This document shows, piece after piece, positions 44,520 to 55,519 of a stretch of DNA of 64,000 nucleotides (its first letter is position 1; each line of letters starts with the position of its first letter). Origin of the DNA: Mucor racemosus. Its lineage: Eukaryota > Mucoromycota > Mucoromycetes > Mucorales > Mucoraceae. The stretch lies in NCBI GenBank assembly GCA_027405735.1, contig JAPEHQ010000005.1, positions 2,170,001 through 2,234,000 on the forward strand, given 5' to 3'. Position numbers and translations under genes: made by a program. The notes below the pieces were generated by a model, which made no database searches, had not been told where the DNA came from, and was given only the letters and a program-made list of their open reading frames with translations.

Positions 44520-45047
44520 TGTCGTATATTTTCAGGATTGATAAATATTACTTAAAAAAGAATAAAATTATAAAAGAATGAGTAATTAATCAGTTCTTCA
44601 ACTGTATAATAAAACAAGATATCGTTTATTTAGATGTAAAAGTATGGTCTTTTATATTGATTTGACATTGAAATCCTGAGATGTAATTTAAGGCACTATT
44701 GAACCATTGGATCTGTTTGATAGTAATCTATGGATTGAAATGGATCAATCATAATTTAACCGTTCTTGCAGAGCTTATGAGTTGTGCTGTTTCAATGCTG
44801 CGCTAAATATGCTTAGATGTTGATTTGATAACTACTTGATTGGTTAACTGCTGGGATGAAATAATGTGGTGTCATAATTGAGGTCCAAGCGTTCTTGGTA
44901 ATTACTGGATTAAACTTGGTACGCTAGGAGTTTCTTATATCCGATATCAAGACTTGCACTTCAATACATGTCGTAGTCAATAGATTGTAAGATGTATTGA
45001 TACTGTAGAAGGTGATAATGTATGATACTAGTAGGTGGAATACAACA
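44520..45047 (+). mobile_element. Family B TIR element, copy 2, TSD ATTAG
   Basis: 528 bp from TGTCGTATATTTTCAGG to TACAACA, flanked by ATTAG at 44515-44519 and 45048-45052. The ends are short inverted repeats (TGTCGTAT and TGTTGTAT). D copy 2 has an uninterrupted site near 40215 (GATTAGCAGTATAAAC). The full length matches the reverse complement of 6895-7433. There is no ORF. Assignment to a superfamily is open; a 5-bp duplication is unusual for the common fungal TIR groups. Confidence 0.82.
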
Positions 45048-45237
45048 ATTAGTATAAACAAAATATTAAAATCAAATATAGCAATTGAATGAGCAAGAGA
45101 TGATAAACCATGTAAATTAGCATAATTGAATTTTTTCAAGCACTTTGAACTGAATACGCCTTTACTTTTGACCTATAAAAATTGTTTTATTAATAAAATC
45201 AATTAAAAAGTAATGATTATGGTGTATCTTTGATAGT

Positions 45238-45959
45238 TGGTAATGGTATACAAGACAACATCTTGTTTTCCTCTTCTTGGATGTTGGTCATTAAACAGAA
45301 ACAAATATTTTTTAGAAACTAAATAGACTAACATGAGTTTATTTACTCATTCAAATCCAGTCAATATTATGCATACTTTCATAATAATCAGCTTTTCTCC
45401 AAGTAGATATCGACTTTAGACCAAAAAAGCATTGATTATAACGTAGATAATGGAACAAAATGATTAAGTCCTGGATGCTTTTTTTGTTCGAGAAAAATAT
45501 TATAACATGCCCTAACATTAACAATTAATAATTTATTTCCAAGTAAACAATAGGAAAAACATGTACTTGTACCTGCTACTTGATTTCAGTTTATAAAAAA
45601 TATTGGTCTTTTTTGTTGTAGTTTTAAACATAAATAAAAAAGCTGAGGAAAGAGTGGGGAAGAAAAAAGAAACATAATCCGAAATCAGTCAATTTTGTGT
45701 GTTACAAACAGAAATTTACAAAGGCATAAATACTTTTAGTGTTGCCAAAAAGGTTGTTGTTGTTGTCCCCATTTGGTCTCCGAAGGAAGAACATGGACAG
45801 AACTCTTTCAAACCCCAAATTTCAAATTGATATATCTCGTCAATAAGACAATTCTGTTGAAACAGAGTAACTCACATCTGCTTTAAATCATTCAAATTAC
45901 CTTTGTTATTAATTATATTATGATTGATATACTTTAGTAAATTGACTAAAAAACCTCGA
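45238..45959. other. Spacer after D copy 3, possible gene scrap
   Basis: Mostly noncoding. The minus strand near 45800-45740 reads HVLPSETKWGQQQQPFWQH followed by a stop, which could be the 3' end of a lost gene, but nothing upstream supports a longer frame. Confidence 0.3.
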
Positions 45960-46067
45960 TCTCATTGCGCTGCTCATCTGGGCTGCCTGATTTGCAGAAA
46001 AATTTTTATTCTGCCCATCTGTACAAATCATTATGCCCATGAGAAGCATAGTTCGGCCGTTGTGAAA
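45960..46067. repeat. Family G element, copy 2 (short)
   Basis: Starts GCGCTGCTCATCTGGGCTGC and contains TTCTGCCCATCTG and TTATGCCCATGAG. The ends resemble those of 40431-40790, while the middle is shorter. It stops where a fragment of element B begins. Confidence 0.35.
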
Positions 46068-46120
46068 ATGTATTGATACTGTGGAAGGTGATAAAGGTTA
46101 GTACTTGGTGACATACAACA
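46068..46120 (+). mobile_element. Family B element, terminal fragment
   Basis: 53 bp matching the last part of copy 2 (ATGTATTGATACTGTGGAAGGTGATAA-like, ending CATACAACA). It preserves the TACAACA terminus and shows that family B has at least three insertions in the window. Confidence 0.6.
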
Positions 46121-46230
46121 GTACTTTTAATTGATTTCAATAAAAATGTGCAGTAAATTATAAATGCACTGACCAAACATTGTTGGCCAAAACTGGCCTA
46201 AAATTGATTGTAAAAAAATTGAGCATTTAA

Positions 46231-47470
46231 ATTAAGGTGTTGATTTTTTGTATTCACGCTATCGATTCAACTCAAAGCTACTCTGCATTTTTTGTTTAAG
46301 AAAAAAATGTTGATTTTTCGTCAAGATATTCAAACTAATAGTTCACATACAGCTTAGAATCTATGATTGCTGGGTCCAAAATCGATTTGCGAAAAACGAT
46401 CGAAAAATGATGAAAAAAATAAAATCGTTTAATAGCTCATAAACTACAAAGTAAGTATACCAAGTGTATTAAGTAGTTTTCGTACAGTTTTGAACTCTGC
46501 ACCTATTTAAATAAAATTCAGGCTAACGTTTCACATTAAATTTTGCATAAAATACGATTGAAATTTTGAAGGTTTCTTGAAGATACACAACACTTTTTAT
46601 AAGCATATTTAAATATAAGTAATGGAAAAAATGCACAGCAAAATTATCTATCGATCGAGCTATTGAAAAATGTCCTAGCTGCAATTTTCGTAGAGAAAAC
46701 AAGATTTTTGTCCAATTTTTTTTCAGTTTCAGAATTTGGGATGAGGGTATACAAGGGGAAAATGGAAGCTAGAAATTGGGGTACCTTTTTGTACACATTT
46801 TTGAGGATATCTCCAGGAAAAATTAATATTTCTAAAAAAACTAAATTGGATCCAAGAGAGCTTAACGAACTTAATGACATGAATGTAAAAAAAATGTTGT
46901 TCAATTTAACCAATATTTTTGAAACCTACTATAGAAATGTCAAAAAAATGAAAAAAAATAAAAGTGCTCAGAATTTTTTTATACTAAAATATGTTATAGA
47001 GTGCTTTAAAACAAGTAAGTTTTATTATTAAAAAATATTAGAATAGCTTAATGTTTTGTAGAGATATGAAGCCTCAAAGTTTTCAATCCTTTAGCAGTAA
47101 AATACGCGTAAAAAATCTGAAACATTAGCACTGAAAAATTAATACCAATTGTAAAAAATAGGATATTTCTAGATACTTGTTTTTGGATTAAACTTGGAAA
47201 TCTCAGGTACATTGGCATATAATTTTTTCCTGATATTATTTAGTAAAAAATAAAATAAAATAGGAATGAAAAGTGAGACCCAGTTTTTAAGGGAAAAGCC
47301 GTGAGTTTTACTTGTTTTGAGTCTTTTCTGGGGTATAGAGTAAATTTAGAAACTGGTAGCATAATGCGACTAATTTATATCTGTTTAAAAGAAGTATCTA
47401 AAGTATATCCTAAAAGCGCTTAACGTGAGGTCAGTTATAGAAAATAGAGCACGCTCCGATTTTGAAGATT
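46231..47470 (+). repeat. Family E repeat, copy 3
   Basis: Collinear with copies at 28018-29232 and 57196-58418. The protein-like frame here (46663-47031, 122 codons) extends further than in the other copies because of indels near 46918. It carries radical changes (Trp for Gly in ARNWGTFLYT), so it is not a maintained gene. Confidence 0.8.
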
Positions 47471-49415
47471 GAAAACTATGAAAATTTATAAAATATGTAT
47501 TTTTTTGATAATTAATTAGGAAAAAAAGATAATTGAGAATTATGGAGGAGAATAGCTATGTAGCTTCTACAATAAAAGAAATCAAAAGCTATTTTATTAT
47601 TATTAGATGTTCCTTTTAGAAACAAATTCAACGACATATAAAGACTTAATCTTCCCTGCACATCGTAGTAACAAAAGTTATTCTGGTACCTACAACGCCC
47701 TGCCCATTCATGTCACCTGCATGGATATATTATTTTGATATATTAGCAAGTAGACCTCATAGGAACATTTCCGTCACCAAGTCTAGCTTCCAAGTAAAGG
47801 TTTTTAAACCAAAGCTTAATTAGTACTCATCCCTGTTTTGTACTTGATTCGTAAAATTAAGCACTTAAAAGAAGTACAAATTGCCAAAGCATAAACACTT
47901 AGGGTAAGCAGAGGTCTTGAGATTAAATATATTCGATCTTCGCAGCGTATTGCGAACTCATATGGCATGAATATTGAAATTATACTGTGTATTTTCACAT
48001 TATTTTGCAATACGCTGCGTAAATTCAATAGTTAAACCTATCGAGAAAAACATACTAATAGTATCATCGTTTTTAAAAAAAAAATTTCTATCAGAATTCA
48101 TACTAGGTTAAATATCAATAGAGAGTTCCTGACAAAAAATTGTAAGTCTGATTTTCTTAAAAAAAACAAGCCCTTTTTTTGGGCTTTTCTGCCAGGTCAG
48201 TGACATTGAGTATTTACCCCTTGAATCGACACGAAAAGCCTCAAATGGCTCCAATTATTTTGGTAAAAAAAAAGGGTAGTTGACGGATAATACGTGCTCA
48301 ACCGTAATAATTAGTCTTATATGAAGATCATGCTAAAAAAAACACGCATTTAAGTGTATATATAACGTACATAATGTCAAAATGTCATTGCAGAAGTCCC
48401 CAAAATCAGTTCCATTCAACGTCTCTGCATTTATTTTTACGATCGGTGGTTGGTAAGCAAGTGAAAAAATCTAACGCATTATATTATAAATATATTGGAA
48501 GCCCCACCTTTAATCGTATCTACTCGAGCTTCTTTTCTACCAACCCCTGAATATTACAAAAACTATTTATTTATACATGAATGCAGGTGTTAATTCTTGT
48601 AATAAACCTTCAAGTACAGTGCGTTTTCTGAATAAAAATAGAGGAATGAAATGCGGGGGGTATTTGGTAATATTTTTGTAAAGATCGACGACGGCAATTG
48701 TATTCTTTATATAGGTTTCCAGAAGATGACAAAGACTTTCTGCTGCGGTTTGAGATTAGAATAGAAGCCCGTTGTGTATTTTTGGTATAGTTTGATCTTT
48801 TTTAAGGTTGTGTGCGTACCAAATCTATAACTGAGTGATACCGCCAAAAAAAGCGCATGTCCGAGATGCGGAAGAAATATATATATACAACAGCAGTAAC
48901 TACATTTGACAACAATGTTTATAGTGTAAATCTGGTTTGAGCAGGTTGAGCAGTGTATTATTAATATAACCAAATCTAGGTTGTTTCATTGCTGAATAAT
49001 TTATAAAATAGAAATAGGTTTTGCAGCAGAATTGAAACGGAGCTCAATGGTGAATCTTTGGAGTGATTTAGTCATATTGTTGCCGTATTTCCATTAAGCT
49101 TATTAAAGATGATAGACTCATTACATCATCTCAATCGCATTGACCATTATAATACCAAACATGTTGTATGAAAAAAAAAGACATGTACGCATCAATTGTA
49201 TAAAACGCTATGAAGGATAACATGATTTATGCTTTTTGACCCGAATCTGGCTTTGTATATCCGAGAAAAAGCAATGTTTATAATCATCCACTAGAGCAAG
49301 TACGAATTAAATGACTTTGCTTAAACCATTTTACAAGGCAAAACTAAAAAATATAAATTTAATTTAAATCATACAAATAAAGGATATTTACATATGCTAT
49401 TTCCTTGGGACACGA

Positions 49416-49447
<32 letters not shown>

Positions 49448-49894
49448 CAAGAAATGCTTAAGATACACAAGAGATTTTATTATCAGTAAATTTTTGTGCA
49501 ATATCTAAATACGCCTTTGTCTCATGGCAATTTAATATTAAAGCGTTCTAACAATCATTCGAATCTTTACTATTGTGCCATTGCAAGAAATAACATTGGA
49601 ATTACAACAAAAGAAAAAGGGTCATATCATTTATTCAGAAGTTAAAAAGACAAATATTTAAACTTCGTTTAGTGTAAATAAATAAAAAACAGAAGCAAGG
49701 AGGGTAGGAAGTGTGCTTTCGGATAATCTAATACATCCGACATCTCTTTCTATAATACAAGACCGATGTTAATGGCGCTTCATTGTTTGACAAAATTGGA
49801 ATTTGGAGGGCGATCGTCACAATATGGTACATATAAAAAGGGTTTATTCACTGTTTTGTCCTTTTATTCCTTCTTCTTTCTACACAATTACAAA
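47471..49894. other. Intergenic with an inverted repeat; Sec14-like promoter at its end
   Basis: No gene is recognised in about 2.4 kb. It includes a 13-bp inverted repeat at 47941-48019, a small AAGCCC/GGGCTT hairpin at about 48169-48186 and an A run at 49421-49446. Near the end, ATATAAAAAG at 49831-49840 is a likely TATA box about 55-65 bp before the Sec14-like ATG. Confidence 0.4.
47941..48019. repeat. Inverted repeat, 13-bp perfect arms
   Basis: CGCAGCGTATTGC at 47941-47953 and its exact complement at 48007-48019, with a 53-bp loop. The arms are GC-richer than their surroundings. No target duplication or gene association is seen. Confidence 0.7.
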
Positions 49895-51125
49895 ATGAAC
49901 GTATTCAATAGACTTAAATCCAATTCCAATGCTAGTTTAAAGCCTCCAGTAGCTCCTCTTACTGAAGAATTCGGTCCTGTCTCACATGAACCCAAGTTGA
50001 CACCTCCTGCAAATTTCAATCCTGCAATCCATCCACCCTTAGATGATGAACAAAAAGCCAAAGTTGCTAAACTTTTACAATACATTGAGTCAATTATGCT
50101 TCCCGAGACTGATAAATATTACCCAAGTGAAAGAGGTTTTATTACAGAAAGTACTGTAAAGAGATATATGCGTGCTAGAAAATGGGACTATGAGGTAAAT
50201 GAACACCGATGAATTTTGAACTTCAGTCGTCTAAACGTTAAATTAAATGATAGCAAGCAAAGACCATGTTGGAAAACTCTGTTTTATGGAGAAGAGATTA
50301 TCGTCCTGATGAGCTTGATCCTGATTACATTAAACCAGAGGTAATTGTTTTTCTGAAAAAGGAGAAAAAAAAAAGAGAAACACATAGATAAGTGAATGGG
50401 TCTATTGTGTAAATGTGTCATATGGTTTCCATGGGCTTGCTCTTTTTTTTTTTTTTTATATTCCCGGCAAAAGTTTTTCTAAACACCTCATTTCTTATTG
50501 TTTAGGCCGAAACAGGTAAAATGTACTTTAATGGGTTCGATAAATGTGGTCGCCCAGTTTGGATAATGAGACCCAGACTCCAAAATTCCAAGGATGGAGA
50601 ACGTCAAATCAAGCATATTGTATATAGTTTGGAACGTGGTATTCGTTTAATGCCTAAATTAGTCGAAAACTTGGCCATCATTGTTGATTTCAAGGATTCT
50701 TCTGCATCTCACAATCCCAGTGTTTCAACATGTAAAAAGTTTTTGGATATTTTAGGAAATCATTATCCCGAAAGATTAGGTGTTGCATTTGTTGTCAAGT
50801 GTAAGTTTTTTGTTATATTGTATACAACGGTTTCTAATATTTTACTTTTATAGCACCCTGGTTCTTTTTTGCAACATTTAAAATCATTTCACCTTTTATG
50901 GATCCAGTGACCAAGAATAAAATTAAGTTTGTTTATGACGGAAAAGACGAAAAAGAAAACAAGAGTACAAGTAATGAATGGGTGCACATGGAAGAATATA
51001 TTGACCCTGATCAATTAGAGTGCGATTTCGGTGGTCGTTATAATTTCCAATATGAAATAGAGGCATATTGGTCTGCACTTTTGGAAAAGACTGGTAACCC
51101 ATACAAGATTATCGAATACAATTAA
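49895..51125 (+). CDS. Sec14-like phosphatidylinositol transfer protein (CRAL-TRIO)
   Basis: 317 residues from exons 49895-50194, 50254-50340, 50506-50800 and 50854-51125. The CRAL-TRIO N-terminal helical region is in exons 1-2 (ESTVKRYMRARKWDYEQAKT). The lipid-binding domain follows, with GRPVWIMRPRLQNS, LAIIVDFKDSS, NHYPERLGVAFVVKSPWFF and ISPFMDPVTKNKIKF. These features suit the Sfh/Pdr16-Pdr17 side of the Sec14 family, which moves phosphatidylinositol and other lipids between membranes and links lipid supply to signalling. It ends with the usual short C-terminal segment. A TATA box lies about 60 bp upstream of the chosen ATG, supporting this start. Confidence 0.9.
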
Positions 51126-51953
51126 TTTAACAAAAAAAAACAAAGAGACCATAACACATACACAAACACATACACAAACGAACACGCATATAAATAGTAT
51201 TACATTACAAATCCCTTATATACATTGTATTTTGAAATAAATATACGCCCCATTTTTTTTTCTTCTTTTTTGCGTAAATACTTCTAAAGAAGTGCATATT
51301 CTTTATTATTCCCCACCCCCCCCCCTACCTTCTTTGATTAAATCATAAATTGCAATCAAAATAAAATAAAACAATTTAACGCTTAGACATAACTTTTAGA
51401 GTTCATGTAACTTGTTTATTTTATCTACAATGGTATATAATGCGAAAGACGATGGTATTCGGTCAAAGAGTTTTTTCGGGTTGAAAAAAGCACATTTTGA
51501 TAAGGCATTTACTAATACAAAAGAACCGCAATAGTCTATTCTTTGCTGTCATATTTCTTGCTTTAATGTTTACATGTGAAAATCTGATATTTTCCAATTT
51601 TTACAGCAGTTTCTGCCTTTGTTTTGGCGGATATAATTTAGCGATCAACCAACGCTGCTTGTGCATAAATATTGTATACAAACAACTTTAGCGAATAGCA
51701 AACATTATATTTTTGTATGGTTAACACATAGGATGGGAAACCTATATTAAGTTGTTTCACATTAATTTTATAAAAGTTTATCTTTGAATAAAACAAACAC
51801 CACGAGCAGCTCATAAACTTTTGTATTGAATCGTAACGATACGGGGCGTTTGACCCTTGACGGGCCGATTTTTCCATTGCAAAACGGACAATCATTCTCC
51901 CATACTGACTTTTTCGTATGATGTAAAAGTTTTTTTTTATTAATTTGAAACAT
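51126..51953. other. Convergent intergenic region
   Basis: Lies between the 3' ends of the Sec14-like (+) and arrestin-like (-) genes. It contains a C run near 51313-51324. Frames present here are AT-driven and lack domains. It must hold both polyadenylation regions. Confidence 0.45.
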
Positions 51954-53126
51954 TTAAACAAATTCTTGAAATCGAGTAAACAAGTAATTACTGCTAGAAC
52001 AAGATGATTTAAATGATAATACATCAATAGCACTATCCATTTCGTCAGAAATACTGGAATTACATGAATTGGTTGTCTCTAACAAGTTGATTTGATCAAA
52101 ATGATTGGATACAATCGAAGATGTAAAACCCATAATATTCATTGGAAATTCTAAATTCACAACCTGTTTATCTTGTAAATTACAGAATGCAAAAGTGAAT
52201 TTGATATAATGCTCTACTGAAACTCTCTGGCTTTCCATCATAGTAGGTAATATTGAGATGTCATCCATTGTTAATGCGAGTTGGCACGGTTGGGACCAGG
52301 TCTTATTGGGTGAGGTTAATAACTGAGTACCAGTGGCTAAAACTTGATTTTGGCTTTTACTAATGTAGTATAAATTATGTAAGCATACATGAAAGTTTCA
52401 TCAATGAAATGTTTGAGCAAAATATTACATTTCTTCATCTTTTCCTCTTCCTTCTTCTTCTTCAAATGCCACATGAATTGATTGGATAACTTGATAACCT
52501 ACAAGACAGCATTCGTCCTTTCTTGATGGAAACATTGCTTTTAATCTTATGGATATACTTTCAGAGGTAGTATCCAGATTTATAGTGTTTGGAAATTCTA
52601 GTTCGTATTGCCATTTCTGTTGTTTACACTGGTTTGTAATTCCCCAAAATGTTCTTTTTGGTAATATTGCTGTCTTTTGAAGAGCCATTGGGTAACAAGA
52701 TCGATGTAAATGTATAGGTTGCAGTAATTTTTGATCTATAGATATTGAGGTGGTGACAATAAGAAAATAATAAATTAAAGTTGTGTTATTGAGACTATTA
52801 GGCGAATCAATGTGAAACGAATTTGGTATATTGCTCGGAATAGACGATAAAATGAATGGTAAACTATATTCTTTACTTGTTACAAAGAACCAATCAGTTG
52901 GTTGACTTGAGAGATGATAAGTGTCGTCAAGGAACGTTTTAGCTGTATCCCCAACCCTTTCTTTGCCTACTAACCGTATTTGTGTCCAACATGGAGCTTT
53001 GAAACATGTTGATTCGGAAGTAAGATGTATTGCACCGAATACTTTTGAGGTTGAGTTTTGTGTGTTTAATGCAAAAGAATCTTGACCTAATTTCATGGAG
53101 AGTTTATAGCATTGATCTGAAGGCAT
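51954..53126 (-). CDS. Arrestin-like protein
   Basis: 367 residues from exons 53126-52429 and 52359-51954. The first half is an arrestin N-like beta domain: LSMKLGQDSFALNTQNSTSK, KVFGAIHLTSES, WTQIRLVGKERV, FLDDTYHL and YSLPFILSSIPSNIPNSFHI. The second half has the shorter strands of an arrestin C-like domain. A Ser-rich end (NSCNSSISDEMDS, SFKSSCSSSN) may be phosphorylated. Fungal alpha-arrestins act as adaptors that recruit ubiquitin ligases to plasma-membrane transporters; no PPxY motif is visible here, so ligase recruitment by this protein is uncertain. An acidic EEEEGRGKDEE loop spans the intron. The family call rests on fold-pattern motifs. Confidence 0.65.
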
Positions 53127-53579
53127 TTTGTATGTACTTGTATATTCTTTTATAATATATTAAAGCTGAATGTATTATATGTTTGTTTAGTTTGTATATC
53201 AGTTAAAGAAGAAGAAAAAGAAGAAGAAGAAGAAGAAGAGAGAGAGAGATAGAGAAGACAATTGAAACGGCATCTTTAGTTATTGTTACTGTATTTTATA
53301 TATTTTTTCATATGAGCTATTTATTTCGCATGCACCTCAATCAAACAATAAATCTGCACACAAATATATCAACATGTTTATCAGTTGTTATTATTAAAAT
53401 TCATTATTTTATTGTACGTGGTACATGTGAGAAATCCTAAAACATACAGTACATTTATAAACAAAAAAGTAAAAATAAAATAAAAATAAAAGGGTATAGT
53501 AGAGTGTGTGATGTTTATGCTATAATACTTTACGGATGTGTGTTTCTTCTATGTTTCTTATCATCTGCTTCTTCTGATC
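53127..53579. other. Spacer between arrestin-like and DHHC genes
   Basis: About 450 bp with a GAAGAA/GAGAGA purine microsatellite at about 53206-53250, which lies in the presumed promoter of the arrestin-like gene on the minus strand. Confidence 0.45.
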
Positions 53580-55519
53580 TTACAACTCACTTAGTGCATT
53601 TTCCTCTTTTGGTATATCCATTGAAGCCAATAATTGATTTGGCTGATGTTGTTGCTGTTCTTGTTGTATGCGCATTAATGTATCTTCTTCTGACATGTCT
53701 AGTAGTTTTGCGAGTTTATTACTACTAGTACGATTCTTTGGCTTGGTTTCTTGTTCTTCCTCCTCTTCCTCTCCATCCAAAATGGCTAAATCAAGACCCA
53801 TATCATTGTTGTAATCTGGCTCCCCTTCTTCTTCGCTCAATGTAATGTTTGGTCTAATGGTCCTTGTATCAAAGAAATCTTCCATATTTACATTGTCATG
53901 AGTTTTTTTCTTGAACCTTGATTGTTTTCTTAATGACGAATGACTAGTAGTTGGTAAGAGATGAGGCTTTTTTGATTTCTTAGAAGAGATCGAGCAGCAG
54001 TTGTAATTGAAGCAGGTACGACGCTTTGAGTTTTTCAAACGACGATAACGGTAATTGGGAATGACGGCCCTTAATGTCACAATCCAGGCACGTCGTAACT
54101 TGTGTGCAACCATGCGATAAAGACGATAGATAGCCCATTTATGATGTGGTTTAGGAGAAGTTTCTTTCCATGAATATGCCTCAGAATAATAATAATCTGA
54201 ATCATAATCAATATCATCGTCATCTTCGTCGTCATCGTCCATGAAATCAGAATCTGAATCAAGATTGTTATTCCTGTAGGTTGGTAAATTAAGGTATTCG
54301 ATTGTCGTAATATTCATTTTAGCTACACAATTTAAGGTTTTTTTTGAGGGATATTTGATGGGTGTGAGTCTTTTTTTTTTTTTTTTTTTTCTAGAGGTAT
54401 GAAATTTGGGAATGATAATTACCGAGTTTAATATGGAATATCAATAATCTTGTGATGGACACAAATGATATCAGGGCAATGAGAGTGATAAATACTGTTA
54501 TTGCCGCACTTGTGTAATAGATGCGATTTATATTGATTTCTTTGTAATTCGTTAGATCCATGTCAAAAAACCGGAGAGCTTATTTTTAAACATGATTAGA
54601 AATTACGTTTGCTTATCAAATGAATCAACTCATAACAAATGACATACCGTTTAAAATAAATGAATTCTTGTCATAAAGGCATGACCAAGAAACAAACAAT
54701 GCGACATAAGTATACCAAAATAACGCTGTAAATGCTGAAATCACCAACACCAGAAATAACCTATATACAGATTTGCTCAGTGTATATATATTTACAATGA
54801 CCTTGGTGTATTTACCTGTAATTACTCTGTCCAATACAACAATTCAGCCATTTGCAATGGTGATCCATTCGGTCTACACATTTATTACATAATTTACAAT
54901 GGCGAGTGTGCTTTGATCTATTTTCTAATATAATAAGAAATAAATTCGCAAATTATTGGCCTTAAAGACTCACACTTTGATTCGACAAATATTACATATT
55001 CCTGTAAAACTATCTATGACAGGAATTCCGTAGCGTCTTGCATAAGTTTGACTTCGGCTGATTTGTTGACGCTGTTTAGTAACAACCGGGTCCTCAGTTT
55101 CTACCATTGAAGTTGATATGCTTAGAATTTTAACTAACGTAGTAAGACCTATCATGATGTAAAATTTAAAGTTAAGGATAGGATGTGCTTATACAAGACA
55201 AAAATATTAGCATGCAATCTACAAAAAAGGATATTTTACAGCTCCAAGAGCTAAATGAATCGCTATATGAGTTGTCAAAAACTGGCGGTAATTCTTTCAA
55301 AAGCGCTTCCAATGTTGTTTCTGTTTCAGATGTTGATTTGGTGGTAAAATAAACGAGAAAACCAAAGAATCCTAAATCCAGTAATAACAAGCAAACCCAT
55401 TGCAAGATTAGATATAAATCTATCGGCATTTGGTAGCCATGCCTTCTAGCCCAATCGTTCTTTTCCCATGTATAGACGATACCTGGGGCTCTTTTGATAA
55501 TGGAAAATGGAAAGCCCAT
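53580..55519 (-). CDS. DHHC-type protein S-acyltransferase
   Basis: Six exons, 55519-55240, 55148-54974, 54917-54826, 54770-54648, 54578-54423 and 54322-53580, give 522 residues. The cysteine-rich domain reads [35 protein letters not shown], with the DHHC active site at residues 170-173. Membrane segments surround it: [20 protein letters not shown] before, and [19 protein letters not shown] and [18 protein letters not shown] after. The conserved post-TM4 motif is NITTIEYL. The enzyme attaches palmitate to protein cysteines. The long C-terminal tail (about 230 residues) is unusual: it has an Asp-rich cluster, a basic region and an acidic QQ-rich end. The join that encodes the second membrane segment (55240/55148) is the least certain splice. 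Confidence 0.85.

Larger units (their letters stand above)
41449..45237 (+). repeat. Family D repeat, copy 3, with three nested MITEs
   Basis: Collinear with copy 2 (37213-40419) once the insertions are removed: a pogo-like MITE at 41853-42365, a hAT-like MITE at 43608-44066 and a family B element at 44520-45047. It lacks the two solo LTRs of copy 2. The flanking D sequences differ from copy 2 by scattered substitutions and small indels, so the duplication predates all five insertions. Confidence 0.8.

Noticed and set aside
48169..48186. AAGCCC-T7-GGGCTT hairpin like a bacterial terminator
   Set aside because: This is eukaryotic intergenic DNA; no gene ends there, so intrinsic termination is not a sensible reading.
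54077..54317. Separate acidic protein gene with its own ATG at 54317
   Set aside because: An in-frame splice from the DHHC gene joins IKLA to [10 protein letters not shown], the conserved motif after the fourth membrane segment, so this is the DHHC C-terminus.
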